40,145 nt of DNA from Simplicispira psychrophila DSM 11588. GTDB lineage: Bacteria > Pseudomonadota > Gammaproteobacteria > Burkholderiales > Burkholderiaceae_C. A program made the translations under genes and the position numbers. Location of the stretch: positions 1-40,145 of the forward strand of contig NZ_JHYS01000021.1 of assembly GCF_000688255.1 (NCBI RefSeq). Direction: 5' to 3'. Under the pieces are notes generated by a model. That model saw nothing but the letters and a program-made list of their open reading frames with translations. It was not told the origin of the DNA and did no database searches. Below are positions 21,257-28,952 of this stretch, one piece after another. Position 1 is the first letter of the stretch. The number at the start of each line of letters is the position of its first letter.

Positions 21257-22633
21257 TCAAATGATGCGCGAGAAGCGTGCCCGGTTGCGATCCACCTGCA
21301 GATTCTTATCAAACAGCATGGCAATGCCGCGCACGAAATACCAGCCCATTTCCGTCACCTCGACGCCTTCGGCGCTGATAGCCACCAAGCCCTGCGCCTG
21401 CATCTCCTGCAGGCGCTCCAGTTCCGGGGCAAAGTACTCCTGAAAATCAATCAGCCACGCCAACTCCAGGGATTCAAACAGCAATGCACCTTGGCACATC
21501 AACGCCATGATGACGGCACGGCGCACCAAGTCATCGCGAGTGAGCGCCAGACCGCGCACCACCGGCAGTTTGCCTTGGTTGATCAGGTCGTAATACTCAT
21601 CCAGCGTCTTGGCGTTCTGGCTGTAAGTGGCGCCTACGCGGCCAATGGCCGATACCCCCAGGGCAATCAGATCACAGTCAGGCTGCGTGCTGTAACCCTG
21701 AAAATTGCGGTGCAGCCGCCCCTGACGCTTGGCAACTGCCAACGCATCCTCTGGCAATGCAAAGTGATCCATGCCCACATAGACATAACCGGCGCGGCTG
21801 AAGGCCTCCAGCGAGCGCGATAGCATCGCCACCTTGTCCGAAGCCATGGGCATATCGGCATTGATGATGCGCCGCTGCGGCTTGAAGCGCTCAGGCAAGT
21901 GGGCGTAGGCATACAGCGCAATGCGGTCGGGACGCAGTTCGGCAACCTGCGCCAGCGTGCGGTCAAACGACGCGGCTGTCTGACGCGGCAAACCGTAGAT
22001 CAGGTCCACGTTGATCGACTCAAAGCCGATTTCGCGCGCCGCAGCCACCAGAGCGAACACCTGCTCCGCCGGTTGGATGCGATTGACGGCTTTTTGCACA
22101 TCCGGGTCAAAATCCTGCACACCAAAGCTAAGCCGGTTGAAACCCAGCTCGGCCAGAAAGGCCAGCCGACCGGCATCTACAGTGCGGGGATCGACCTCAA
22201 TCGAATATTCGCCGCCCGGCGCCAGCGTGAAATTGCTGCGCAGCATATCCATGAGTTCGCGCAAGCCGTCGTCCGAAAGGAATGTCGGCGTACCGCCGCC
22301 CAAGTGCAGCTGGCTGACCACTTGACCCTTACCGCAATGCGCCGTGTGCAAATCGATTTCGCGGCTCAGGTAGCGCAAATACACCTCGGCACGCTCGGGA
22401 TGCTTGGTGATGATCTTGTTGCACGCGCAGTAGTAGCACAGCGATTCGCAAAACGGAATGTGGACATAAAGCGACAAAGGCAGCGCATTGGCGAGACTGC
22501 GACGCTGCTGCAACGCAAGCACGTACTCCGCCTCACCAAACGCCTCGACAAAGCGGTCGGCTGTGGGGTAAGAGGTGTAGCGCGGCCCTGACACATCAAA
22601 GCGCGTCAGCAATTCTGGGGTAATGGCAATCAT
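21257..22633 (-). CDS. hemN: Oxygen-independent coproporphyrinogen III oxidase
   Basis: HemN is a radical-SAM enzyme that converts coproporphyrinogen III to protoporphyrinogen IX without oxygen, allowing haem synthesis under anaerobic conditions. The 458-residue protein has the HemN start FDVSGPRYTSYPTADRF and the cluster motif YVHIPFCESLCYYCACNKI with Cys62, Cys66, Cys69 and Cys71. GGGTPTFL binds SAM. The C-terminal HemN domain is complete. A ribosome binding site AGGAAAG lies just before ATG 22633. An FNR box at 22687-22700 upstream fits its known anaerobic induction. Confidence 0.96.
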   Translation of the reverse strand: MIAITPELLTRFDVSGPRYTSYPTADRFVEAFGEAEYVLALQQRRSLANALPLSLYVHIPFCESLCYYCACNKIITKHPERAEVYLRYLSREIDLHTAHCGKGQVVSQLHLGGGTPTFLSDDGLRELMDMLRSNFTLAPGGEYSIEVDPRTVDAGRLAFLAELGFNRLSFGVQDFDPDVQKAVNRIQPAEQVFALVAAAREIGFESINVDLIYGLPRQTAASFDRTLAQVAELRPDRIALYAYAHLPERFKPQRRIINADMPMASDKVAMLSRSLEAFSRAGYVYVGMDHFALPEDALAVAKRQGRLHRNFQGYSTQPDCDLIALGVSAIGRVGATYSQNAKTLDEYYDLINQGKLPVVRGLALTRDDLVRRAVIMALMCQGALLFESLELAWLIDFQEYFAPELERLQEMQAQGLVAISAEGVEVTEMGWYFVRGIAMLFDKNLQVDRNRARFSRII

Positions 22634-22686
22634 TGAACTTTCCTAGCGAACCGATGGAACTGTGCACCACGGCGGGACTGGCGCTC

Positions 22687-22700
22687 TTGACGTCAATCAA
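22687..22700. promoter_or_regulatory. FNR box between hemN and fnr
   Basis: TTGAC-GTCA-ATCAA matches the FNR consensus TTGAT-N4-ATCAA with one difference. It lies 53 bases before the hemN start and 45 bases before the fnr start, so it could activate hemN and autoregulate fnr. The match is seen in sequence; binding is inferred from the neighbouring fnr gene. Confidence 0.8.
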
Positions 22701-22745
22701 GGGGTTATGAAGGAGATACCGGAAAGCTGGTTCATAATTTGATTT

Positions 22746-23561
22746 ATGTCAGCAGCCCCACCACCCCCCTCTGTACTTCACGCGTCCCCCATTGGTGAAA
22801 CCACCAAAGCGCCGCAGGATGCGAATTACATACCGATTCAAATGACACCACAAACCATCAAGGTAGCGTGCTCCAGCTGCAACTTGCGTGAGCTGTGCAT
22901 GCCTGTGGGTTTGAATGAGGCGCAACTGCAACGTATCGACGACGTGGTGGCGACCCGGCGAAAGATCAAACGCGGCAGCACTTTGTTCCGCAACGGCGAA
23001 GAATTTGTTTCGCTTTACGCGATTCGCACCGGATTCTTCAAGACCTGCGTTGCCACCGAAGATGGGCGCGATCAGGTGACGGGGTTTCAGATGGCCGGCG
23101 AAATCATCGGCCTGGATGGCATCGTCAACGACCACCACACCTGCGATGCCGTGGCACTGGAAGACGCCGAAGTCTGCGTCATGCCCTTTGATCGGATTGA
23201 AGAGCTCTCGCGCGAAGTGACGGCCCTGCAAAGCCATGTGCACAAGATCATGAGCCGGGAAATTGTGCGTGAGCATGGTGTGATGCTGCTGCTGGGCAGC
23301 ATGCGCGCGGAAGAACGCCTGGCGGCATTTTTACTCAACTTGGTGCAGCGCCTGCACACCCGAGGTTTTTCGCAGTCGGAGCTGGTGCTGCGCATGACGC
23401 GCGAAGAAATCGGCAGCTACCTGGGCCTGAAGCTGGAAACCGTCAGCCGTACGTTCTCCAAGTTTGTCGAAGATGGCATCGTTGAAGTCAAGCAGCGCCA
23501 TGTGCGCATTCTGGATGCCGATGCGCTCAAACGCATTGTCAATCAGCAGGCAGCCCACTGA
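22746..23561 (+). CDS. fnr: Crp/Fnr-family oxygen-sensing regulator (FNR)
   Basis: FNR binds DNA as a dimer when its oxygen-labile 4Fe-4S cluster is intact and switches on anaerobic genes. The 271-residue protein has all four expected cluster cysteines: Cys42, Cys45 and Cys51 (CSSCNLRELC) and Cys144 (EVCVMPF). The cyclic-nucleotide-type sensor domain and dimer helix follow. The winged-helix has the FNR recognition residues in LKLETVSRTFSKF (E, S and R), which read TTGAT half-sites. An in-frame TGA lies two codons before ATG 22746, which limits the start; an ATG at 22842 would also retain the cysteines. Likely targets in this window are the sites at 22687 and 34532. Confidence 0.95.
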   Translation: MSAAPPPPSVLHASPIGETTKAPQDANYIPIQMTPQTIKVACSSCNLRELCMPVGLNEAQLQRIDDVVATRRKIKRGSTLFRNGEEFVSLYAIRTGFFKTCVATEDGRDQVTGFQMAGEIIGLDGIVNDHHTCDAVALEDAEVCVMPFDRIEELSREVTALQSHVHKIMSREIVREHGVMLLLGSMRAEERLAAFLLNLVQRLHTRGFSQSELVLRMTREEIGSYLGLKLETVSRTFSKFVEDGIVEVKQRHVRILDADALKRIVNQQAAH

Positions 23562-23616
23562 GGTTCGCGCCTGTTTTCAACTGCCAGAGGGTACGTCACG
23601 CTGCAACAAGACGAAG

Positions 23617-23655
23617 CAAAAAAAGCCTCCTACGACTAGGAAAGCTGTTTTTTTA
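23617..23655 (+). terminator. Probable terminator after fnr
   Basis: A run of seven A bases, a stem formed by AGCctCCT and AGGaaaGCT with mismatches, and then a run of T bases (23648-23654) resemble an imperfect bidirectional intrinsic terminator about 55 bases after the fnr stop. Confidence 0.45.
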
Positions 23656-23680
23656 CCAGTAGCATCACCGGGCCAGTAGA

Positions 23681-23701
23681 GAACCAGGTTTTCGCTGGTT
23701 C
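23681..23701 (+). other. Perfect hairpin in the 5' region of the SWIB gene
   Basis: GAACCAG, seven bases GTTTTCG, then CTGGTTC form a perfect 7-base-pair stem ending 31 bases before the ATG of the SWIB-domain gene. There is no T tract, so it looks more like a leader structure than a terminator. Function unknown. Confidence 0.4.
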
Positions 23702-23732
23702 AAATAGACCATCCCAAAAAGGAAAATCCAAC

Positions 23733-24083
23733 ATGGCAACTGCAAAAAAGACTCCGGCCAAAACCGCTGCGGTCAAAACCGCCGCTCCCGCCAAGACCGC
23801 GGCTGTTGACACCGCAGCCGTTCCCGCGAAAAAGCGCACCCCCAACGCCGCCTTCATGAAGGCCTTGACACCCAGCCCTGCACTGGCTGCCGTGGTCGGC
23901 GTTGCGCCGCTGCCGCGTACCGAAGTCATCAGCAAGCTGTGGGTCTACATCAAGGCGAACAACCTGCAAGATCCTGCCAATAAACGCATGATCAACGCCG
24001 ATGCCAAGCTCAAGGAAATTTTCGGCAAACCGCAAGTGTCGATGTTCGAAATGGCCGGCCTGATCGGCAAGCACGTCAAATAA
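23733..24083 (+). CDS. SWIB/MDM2-domain small basic protein
   Basis: The 116-residue protein joins a Lys/Ala/Pro-rich tail (residues 1-40, MATAKKTPAKTAAVKTAAPA and onward), similar to histone-H1-like bacterial proteins, to a SWIB/MDM2 domain (43-116: ISKLWVYIKANNLQDPANKR and KLKEIFGKPQVSMFEMAGL). SWIB domains occur in eukaryotic chromatin remodellers, in Chlamydia (fused to topoisomerase I), and in many betaproteobacteria as stand-alone proteins. The basic tail suggests DNA or nucleoid association, but the job is unknown. A ribosome binding site AAGGAAA precedes ATG 23733. Tandem hairpins follow the stop, so it is probably monocistronic. Confidence 0.88.
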   Translation: MATAKKTPAKTAAVKTAAPAKTAAVDTAAVPAKKRTPNAAFMKALTPSPALAAVVGVAPLPRTEVISKLWVYIKANNLQDPANKRMINADAKLKEIFGKPQVSMFEMAGLIGKHVK

Positions 24084-24132
24084 GCACGCCCCCGTGCTTT
24101 CGCTTCCAGGCCGGTGATTCCGGCCTTTTTTT
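24084..24132 (+). terminator. Intrinsic terminator after the SWIB gene
   Basis: AGGCCGG (24108-24114), loop TGATT, CCGGCCT (24120-24126) and a further six T bases form a strong terminator. A smaller GCACG/CGTGC hairpin (24084-24097) lies directly before it at the stop codon. Confidence 0.9.
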
Positions 24133-24176
24133 CGCCTGTACTTCCTGGGTTGTGTTGCATTTGTGCATCAACACGA

Positions 24177-24195
24177 ATGAGAATGCATGTTATTT
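24177..24195. promoter_or_regulatory. Possible Fur box before the siderophore receptor gene
   Basis: ATGAGAATGCATGTTATTT resembles the Fur site made of GATAAT-like repeats. It is 113 bases before the receptor start codon. The match is only moderate but the gene type makes iron repression likely. Confidence 0.5.
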
Positions 24196-24307
24196 GATTT
24201 AACATTGCGCACTTATCGATGCACAGCCAGTTCCCCAGCCACTGCCTCGCTTTCTTTGCCGACGACACCCCGGTGTCCAGCGCAATTTAAAACTCCAGGA
24301 GGTCCCA

Positions 24308-26557
24308 TTGGCACATTCACGCGCTCAGCACCACAACCCGGCCCTGCACGGCACGCCGGCAACGTCCCCCAGCCCTTCTTTTTCCAGTGCCGACAAGGCG
24401 CTGCTGCCCCTGGGCGCACTGATGCTGGCCGCCTCGGTGGGCAGTTGGGCGCAAAGCACTCCGACCGCGCCGACTCTGTCCACCGTGACGGTGAAAGAAA
24501 GCGCTGAAGTCCAAAGCAAGGACACCCTGCGCGTCAAAAAAACCACCGTCGGCAAGAGCAACCAGGACATCCGCAACATTCCGCAGTCGGTCACCGTATT
24601 CACCGAAAAGCTGATGAATGACCGCAATCAGGACGACTTCCGCGACGTGCTGCGCACCACTGCCGGCGTGACCTTCCAGGCCGGCGAAACCGGCGAAGAA
24701 GACGTGCGCCTGCGCGGCTTCTCGCTCGGTCAGGCCGGCGACATCTACACCGATGGCATGAAGGACGCGCCGCTGTACGAGCGCGACACCTTCAACCTTG
24801 ACCGGGTGGAAGTGCTCAAGGGCTCGGCCTCGATGCTGTTTGGCAAGGGCTCGACCGGCGGCGTGGTCAATCAGGTGAACAAGGCCCCGTTGCTGATCGA
24901 CCAGCACGAAATTTCTTATACCTTGGGCACCGGCAGCGAGCACCGCCTCACGGGCGACTTCAACCTCAAAACCGGCGAGAACGCCGCGCTGCGCCTGAAC
25001 GCCATGGTGCATAACTCGAAAAACTCCGGTGCCACCCAAGACAAGCGCGGCATTGCGCCCACCTTTGCCTGGGGCATCGGCACGCGCGACGAGTTCTCGA
25101 TCGGCCTGTACTACCTCGACGTCCAGGGCCGCCCCAGCTACAACAGCCCATGGATCGCCAGCAACGGCAAGATCGTGCCAACCCTGCCGGCCAAGAACTA
25201 CTACGGCCTCAATAGCGACCACCTGAACACCTCGTCGCAATACGTCACCCTGGGTCATATCCACCGCTTTAGCGATGGCGGCGAGTTGCAAACCCGTTTG
25301 CGCCACGGCCAATACGAGCGCGATCTGCTGGCCAGCGTGATCCGCTTTGGCTCGCCGATCACCGCCCTCGACCAGATCAACGCCAGCACGCCGCTGACAC
25401 GCAGTTCCAAAGGCCGCATCGGCGACAGCACCATGACGCAGCTGCAGAGCGACTACACCAACTCGCTCAACCTGGGCGGTATGAAACACGACATTCTGGC
25501 CGGCTTCGATTACTACCACGACGACGCCAACCGCAATTCGAACTATGCCAACGCAACTGGCAATTCGTCAGCCACCAACGGCCTGATCACATCGGTCGGC
25601 ACGCCGAACAACAGCGCCTGGGCGCCCGACACGCGCGCACCCGTCGCCTACAACACCTTCAAAGCGCAGAACATTGGTCTGTACGCCCAGGACACGATGG
25701 CGCTGAGCTCCACCGTCAAGCTGGTCGGCGGCCTGCGCTACGACCGCTTCAAAGCCACCTACCGCAATGCCAACGGTTCCCTGGGCGACGAAGTCTCGGA
25801 CGGCCTGTGGAGTCCACGCGTGGGTGCGCTGTTCCAGCCTGATGAACTCTCGTCCTACTACATCTCGTATGGCTCGTCTTTCAACACCTCGGCCGACACC
25901 TACCAATTTGGCAGTGTCAGCGCGAGCACCGGCTCACTGGCCGATACACCGCCTGAGAAAAGCCGCAACATCGAAATTGGCGGCAAGTGGGAGTTGTTTG
26001 AGCGCCGGGCTCTGCTGGGGGTGGCCGCGTTCTACAGCGAAAAATTCAACGAACGCAACACCGACCCGGACAACCCCGGTTACCTGCTCTCAGGCAAGCG
26101 CCATGCCACCGGCATGGAGTTCAACCTCGCCGGCCGCCTCACACCCAAGTGGGAAATTTTCATGAACCACACCTGGATTCCGAACGCCAAGATCGATAAA
26201 AGCACTGTGGTGCTGGCGACCAACGGCGGCGGCGCGCAAGTCCAGGGTGACCGCCCCGGCCTGACCCCCAAGCACAGCGGCAGCCTCTGGAGCACTTACG
26301 CCGTGACCTCGCAAGTGCGCGTGGGCGCCGGCCTGACCTACCGCAGTGGGCAAAACCCCGAAGGCTCGCGCGCCATGGAAGCCAGCGGCTTTGCCACGGC
26401 CGACGCCATGGTCGAATACAGTATCAACGACAAGACCTCGATCAAGCTCAACGTCACCAACCTGAGCAACAAGCTGTATGCCGACACGCTGTACCGCGGC
26501 TTCTACGGCGCGGGCGCACCGCGCTCGGTGCAGCTGTCGCTCAAAGCGCGCTTCTAA
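24308..26557 (+). CDS. TonB-dependent catecholate-type siderophore receptor (Fiu-like)
   Basis: This 749-residue outer-membrane receptor should take up a ferric siderophore using energy from TonB-ExbBD. The start is a TTG at 24308, supported by AGGAGG five bases upstream; no in-frame ATG occurs before the signal peptide. A long N-terminal extension precedes the hydrophobic signal segment LPLGALMLAASVGSWAQS. The plug domain is visible (NIPQSVTVFTEKLM, DVRLRGFSLGQAGDIYTDGM, VEVLKGSASMLFGKGSTGG) and the beta barrel ends in a C-terminal Phe (QLSLKARF). No N-terminal STN signalling domain is present, so it is not a transducer. The PiuC-type gene follows 36 bases later, as fiu-ybiX in E. coli. The siderophore itself cannot be named. 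Confidence 0.92.
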   Translation: MAHSRAQHHNPALHGTPATSPSPSFSSADKALLPLGALMLAASVGSWAQSTPTAPTLSTVTVKESAEVQSKDTLRVKKTTVGKSNQDIRNIPQSVTVFTEKLMNDRNQDDFRDVLRTTAGVTFQAGETGEEDVRLRGFSLGQAGDIYTDGMKDAPLYERDTFNLDRVEVLKGSASMLFGKGSTGGVVNQVNKAPLLIDQHEISYTLGTGSEHRLTGDFNLKTGENAALRLNAMVHNSKNSGATQDKRGIAPTFAWGIGTRDEFSIGLYYLDVQGRPSYNSPWIASNGKIVPTLPAKNYYGLNSDHLNTSSQYVTLGHIHRFSDGGELQTRLRHGQYERDLLASVIRFGSPITALDQINASTPLTRSSKGRIGDSTMTQLQSDYTNSLNLGGMKHDILAGFDYYHDDANRNSNYANATGNSSATNGLITSVGTPNNSAWAPDTRAPVAYNTFKAQNIGLYAQDTMALSSTVKLVGGLRYDRFKATYRNANGSLGDEVSDGLWSPRVGALFQPDELSSYYISYGSSFNTSADTYQFGSVSASTGSLADTPPEKSRNIEIGGKWELFERRALLGVAAFYSEKFNERNTDPDNPGYLLSGKRHATGMEFNLAGRLTPKWEIFMNHTWIPNAKIDKSTVVLATNGGGAQVQGDRPGLTPKHSGSLWSTYAVTSQVRVGAGLTYRSGQNPEGSRAMEASGFATADAMVEYSINDKTSIKLNVTNLSNKLYADTLYRGFYGAGAPRSVQLSLKARF

Positions 26558-26593
26558 CTTCCAAGCCCTGCCCCTGCCTGTGTAAAGCCATCC

Positions 26594-27283
26594 ATGTTCT
26601 TGCACCTCAAAAACATTCTTACGCCCGAGGAAGTCCAGACCGCCCGCACCCTGCTGGCTGCGGACGCCCCCTGGATCGATGGCCGCAGCAGCGCCGGGGG
26701 CCAGGCACTGGCGCACAAGCGCAACGAGCAACTCAGCCAAGACAGCGTGCAGTCAAACTCACTGCGCGCCCTGGTGCTGGCCGCGCTGCAGCGCGATGCG
26801 CTGTTCTTTTCGGCTGCGTTGCCGAAAAAGATTTTCAACCCGCTGTTCAACCGCTACAGCGGCGACAGCAACTTCTACGGCGACCACGTCGATGGCGCCG
26901 TGCTGCGCTCCAAGTTCCCCGACCAGTGGGTGCGCAGCGATATTTCCTGCACGTTGTTTCTGGCTGATCCCGCCGAATACGACGGCGGCGAGTTGCGCAT
27001 CCAAGAGGCAGACAGCGAGCGCCTTGTCAAACTGCCGGCCGGTGACATGGTGCTGTATCCCAGCTCGACCGTGCACCAAGTAGCGCCCGTGACGCGCGGT
27101 GCCCGCTTGGCCAGCTTCTTCTGGATCGAAAGCATGGTGCGCTCGACCGAGCAGCGCCTGCTGCTCTGGAACATGGACATGGACTTGCTCAAGCTGCGCA
27201 GCCGCGTCGGTGACACCGACCCCGCCGTGGTCGGCCTGACCGGCACGTACCACAACCTGCTGCGCATGTGGGCGGATGCCTGA
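26594..27283 (+). CDS. piuC: Fe(II)-dependent dioxygenase of the PiuC/YbiX family
   Basis: The 229-residue protein belongs to the PKHD-type Fe(II)/2-oxoglutarate hydroxylases. Metal ligands are visible as HVD in NFYGDHVDGAVL and the distal His in STVHQVAPVTRGAR, with the Arg that binds 2-oxoglutarate. Such genes regularly sit next to TonB-dependent siderophore receptors (ybiX next to fiu, piuC next to piuA) and are iron repressed; the substrate is unknown. It starts 36 bases after the receptor stop with ATG 26594, so the two are probably one operon. Confidence 0.92.
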   Translation: MFLHLKNILTPEEVQTARTLLAADAPWIDGRSSAGGQALAHKRNEQLSQDSVQSNSLRALVLAALQRDALFFSAALPKKIFNPLFNRYSGDSNFYGDHVDGAVLRSKFPDQWVRSDISCTLFLADPAEYDGGELRIQEADSERLVKLPAGDMVLYPSSTVHQVAPVTRGARLASFFWIESMVRSTEQRLLLWNMDMDLLKLRSRVGDTDPAVVGLTGTYHNLLRMWADA

Positions 27284-27296
27284 GCTATGCGAAAAT

Positions 27297-27347
27297 ATCA
27301 AAACTATAGCTAATAGCGCAGATATCTATTGGCTTTGAGGCTATTTT
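27297..27347 (+). repeat. Dispersed intergenic repeat, copy 3, reaching into a start codon
   Basis: ATAGCTAATAGCGC (27306-27319), a 12-base spacer, then GGCTTTGAGGCTATTTT (27331-27347) is the best match to the copy at 8064 (first 14 bases identical). Its GAGG (27337-27340) is the only visible ribosome binding site of the downstream oxidase gene, and the TTG start at 27346 begins within the element's terminal T run. Confidence 0.7.
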
Positions 27348-28506
27348 GACTACAAAAATTCCCCCGCTGCAACGCCACAGCATTCTGCCCACCACCGCCA
27401 GCTTGGCCGACCACGAGCGCTTGGCACAACAACAGCTGGACGCCAACGCCTGGGCCTATTTCAGCGGTGGCGCGGCCGATGAAATCACGCTGAGGGCCAA
27501 CCGCAGTGCCTGGGATGGCATCACCCTGCAACCGCGTGTGCTGCGTCCCCTGGCCGGTGGTCACACCCGTACCACGCTTTTGGGCCGCACGTTGGCGCAC
27601 CCCATCCTGCTGGCGCCGATTGCTTTTCAACGTATGGCCCACCCCGACGGCGAACTAGCCACGGCCTATGCCGCCGCCGCGCTCGGCGCCGGCATGGTGC
27701 TCAGCACCCAGTCCAGCACAGCCCTCGAAGCCGTGGCCGCCGCCCTACTGAGCGACGCCGGGCGCGGCCCACTGTGGTTTCAGCTGTACCTGCAGCATGA
27801 CCGGGGCTTCACGCGCGAACTGGTACAGCGTGCCGAAGCTGCCGGCTACGAAGCGCTGGTACTGACGGTGGACGCCCCCACCAGCGGCGCCCGTGACCGC
27901 GAACGGCGCACCGGCTTTCGTCTGCCGCCCGGCATCGCGGCCGTCAACTTGGCCAGCTTGGTCGCGCCCCCGCTGATAGAACTTCGCCCTGGCCAGAGCG
28001 CGCTGTTTGATGACCTGCTGCAGCAGGCCCCCACCTGGGACGACGTCATCTGGCTGCAATCGATCACGCGGCTGCCGGTGCTACTCAAAGGCGTGCTGCA
28101 CCCGCAAGACGCTTTGCAAGCAGTCGCACTGCAGGTGGCGGGGCTGATCGTCTCCAACCACGGCGGGCGCACGCTCGACACTGCGCCCGCTACGGCCTAC
28201 GCGCTGCCGCGCATCGCCGACGCGGTGCAAGGCGCCCTGCCGCTGCTGGTAGACGGCGGTATCCGCCGCGGCACCGATGTGCTCAAGGCCATGGCGCTGG
28301 GCGCCAGTGCGGTACTGCTGGGCCGACCAGCCATTTATGGATTGGCCCACGCCGGCGCTGCCGGCGTGGCCCATGTACTGCGTCTGCTGCGGGACGAGCT
28401 GGAAATCGCCATGGCGCTGACCGGCTGCAGCGCGCTAGCACAGGCCACACCGGCCTTGCTCGACAGCCCCCGCCAGCAAATTTTTACACCACTGCGTGCA
28501 GGGTGA
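27346..28506 (+). CDS. FMN-dependent alpha-hydroxy-acid oxidase/dehydrogenase (LldD/glycolate oxidase family)
   Basis: The 386-residue enzyme should oxidise a small 2-hydroxy acid such as L-lactate using FMN. The family landmarks are present: WAYFSGGAADEITLRANR near the N-terminus, LTVDAPTSGARDRERR, the catalytic His in IVSNHGGRTLD, and the FMN phosphate site VDGGIRRGTDVLKAMALGA with GRPAIYGL. The start is a TTG at 27346; conserved residues begin too early for any later ATG. The substrate is not defined by these motifs. It lies between iron-uptake genes without sharing an obvious function with them. Confidence 0.9.
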   Translation: MTTKIPPLQRHSILPTTASLADHERLAQQQLDANAWAYFSGGAADEITLRANRSAWDGITLQPRVLRPLAGGHTRTTLLGRTLAHPILLAPIAFQRMAHPDGELATAYAAAALGAGMVLSTQSSTALEAVAAALLSDAGRGPLWFQLYLQHDRGFTRELVQRAEAAGYEALVLTVDAPTSGARDRERRTGFRLPPGIAAVNLASLVAPPLIELRPGQSALFDDLLQQAPTWDDVIWLQSITRLPVLLKGVLHPQDALQAVALQVAGLIVSNHGGRTLDTAPATAYALPRIADAVQGALPLLVDGGIRRGTDVLKAMALGASAVLLGRPAIYGLAHAGAAGVAHVLRLLRDELEIAMALTGCSALAQATPALLDSPRQQIFTPLRAG

Positions 28507-28543
28507 TTGTTAATGCGACGGATTCTCATTTATAATCGAGCCT
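28507..28543 (+). promoter_or_regulatory. bfd promoter with Fur-box-like sequence
   Basis: A perfect -10 TATAAT lies at 28531-28536, with TTGTTA at 28507-28512 as a plausible -35 (18-base spacing). Between them is AATGCGACGGATTCTCATTT, which has the spacing and the ATTCTCATT half-site of Fur boxes. Iron-starvation induction of bfd is expected from other bacteria. Confidence 0.65.
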
Positions 28544-28579
28544 CCTGTTTCACCACCCGCCACCCAGCGCCCGACTGCC

Positions 28580-28810
28580 ATGATCGTTTGTGTCTGCCGC
28601 CGTATCTCTGACCGAGACATTGCCCGCCATGCCCGCGCTGGCATGGGTTTTGATGAAATCCAGTTCGAATTAGGCGTGGCCACGCAATGTGGCCAATGTG
28701 AGGGTTGTGCACGCGACGTCGTCGCCCAGTGCCATGCCACGCACCCAGTCGCCGCGCTGCACAACGAAGCCGTCCTGCCGTCCCCCTGTGGATGCGCGTG
28801 CGCCGTGTGA
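28580..28810 (+). CDS. bfd: Bacterioferritin-associated ferredoxin
   Basis: Bfd is a small 2Fe-2S protein that reduces the ferric core of bacterioferritin and so frees stored iron. The 76-residue protein has the Cys4-x-Cys6 pair (MIVCVCRRISDRDI) and the C-x2-C pair at 37 and 40 (QCGQCEGCARD) expected of the family. The C-terminal tail ends CGCACAV, with extra cysteines beyond the usual four. It is followed by tonB-exbB-exbD, consistent with an iron-starvation unit. Confidence 0.93.
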   Translation: MIVCVCRRISDRDIARHARAGMGFDEIQFELGVATQCGQCEGCARDVVAQCHATHPVAALHNEAVLPSPCGCACAV

Positions 28811-28814
28811 CTTG

Positions 28815-28895
28815 ATGGACACTATGCTGCTATCGGCCTTAGCCACCAGTGCACTGCTGGTGACTGCATCGGCTTGGTGCGTTTTTCGCCTTTAA
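28815..28895 (+). CDS. Possible 26-residue single-span membrane peptide
   Basis: Five bases after the bfd stop, an ATG opens a 26-codon frame whose product begins MDTMLLSALATSALLVTASA and then has Trp, Cys and a short basic end. It is hydrophobic enough for one membrane span. There is no convincing ribosome binding site, but it could be translated by coupling to bfd. It may equally be chance. I do not recognise it. Confidence 0.25.
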   Translation: MDTMLLSALATSALLVTASAWCVFRL

Positions 28896-28952
28896 TACCT
28901 GCCAAAAAGGCTTCTGAATCAAGGCTGGCAAGCACTGGCAGCTATCGTTTTT

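Noticed and set aside
24317-25519. 400-codon frame on the minus strand
   Set aside because: Antisense to the well-supported siderophore receptor gene; composition is that of a complementary-strand shadow.
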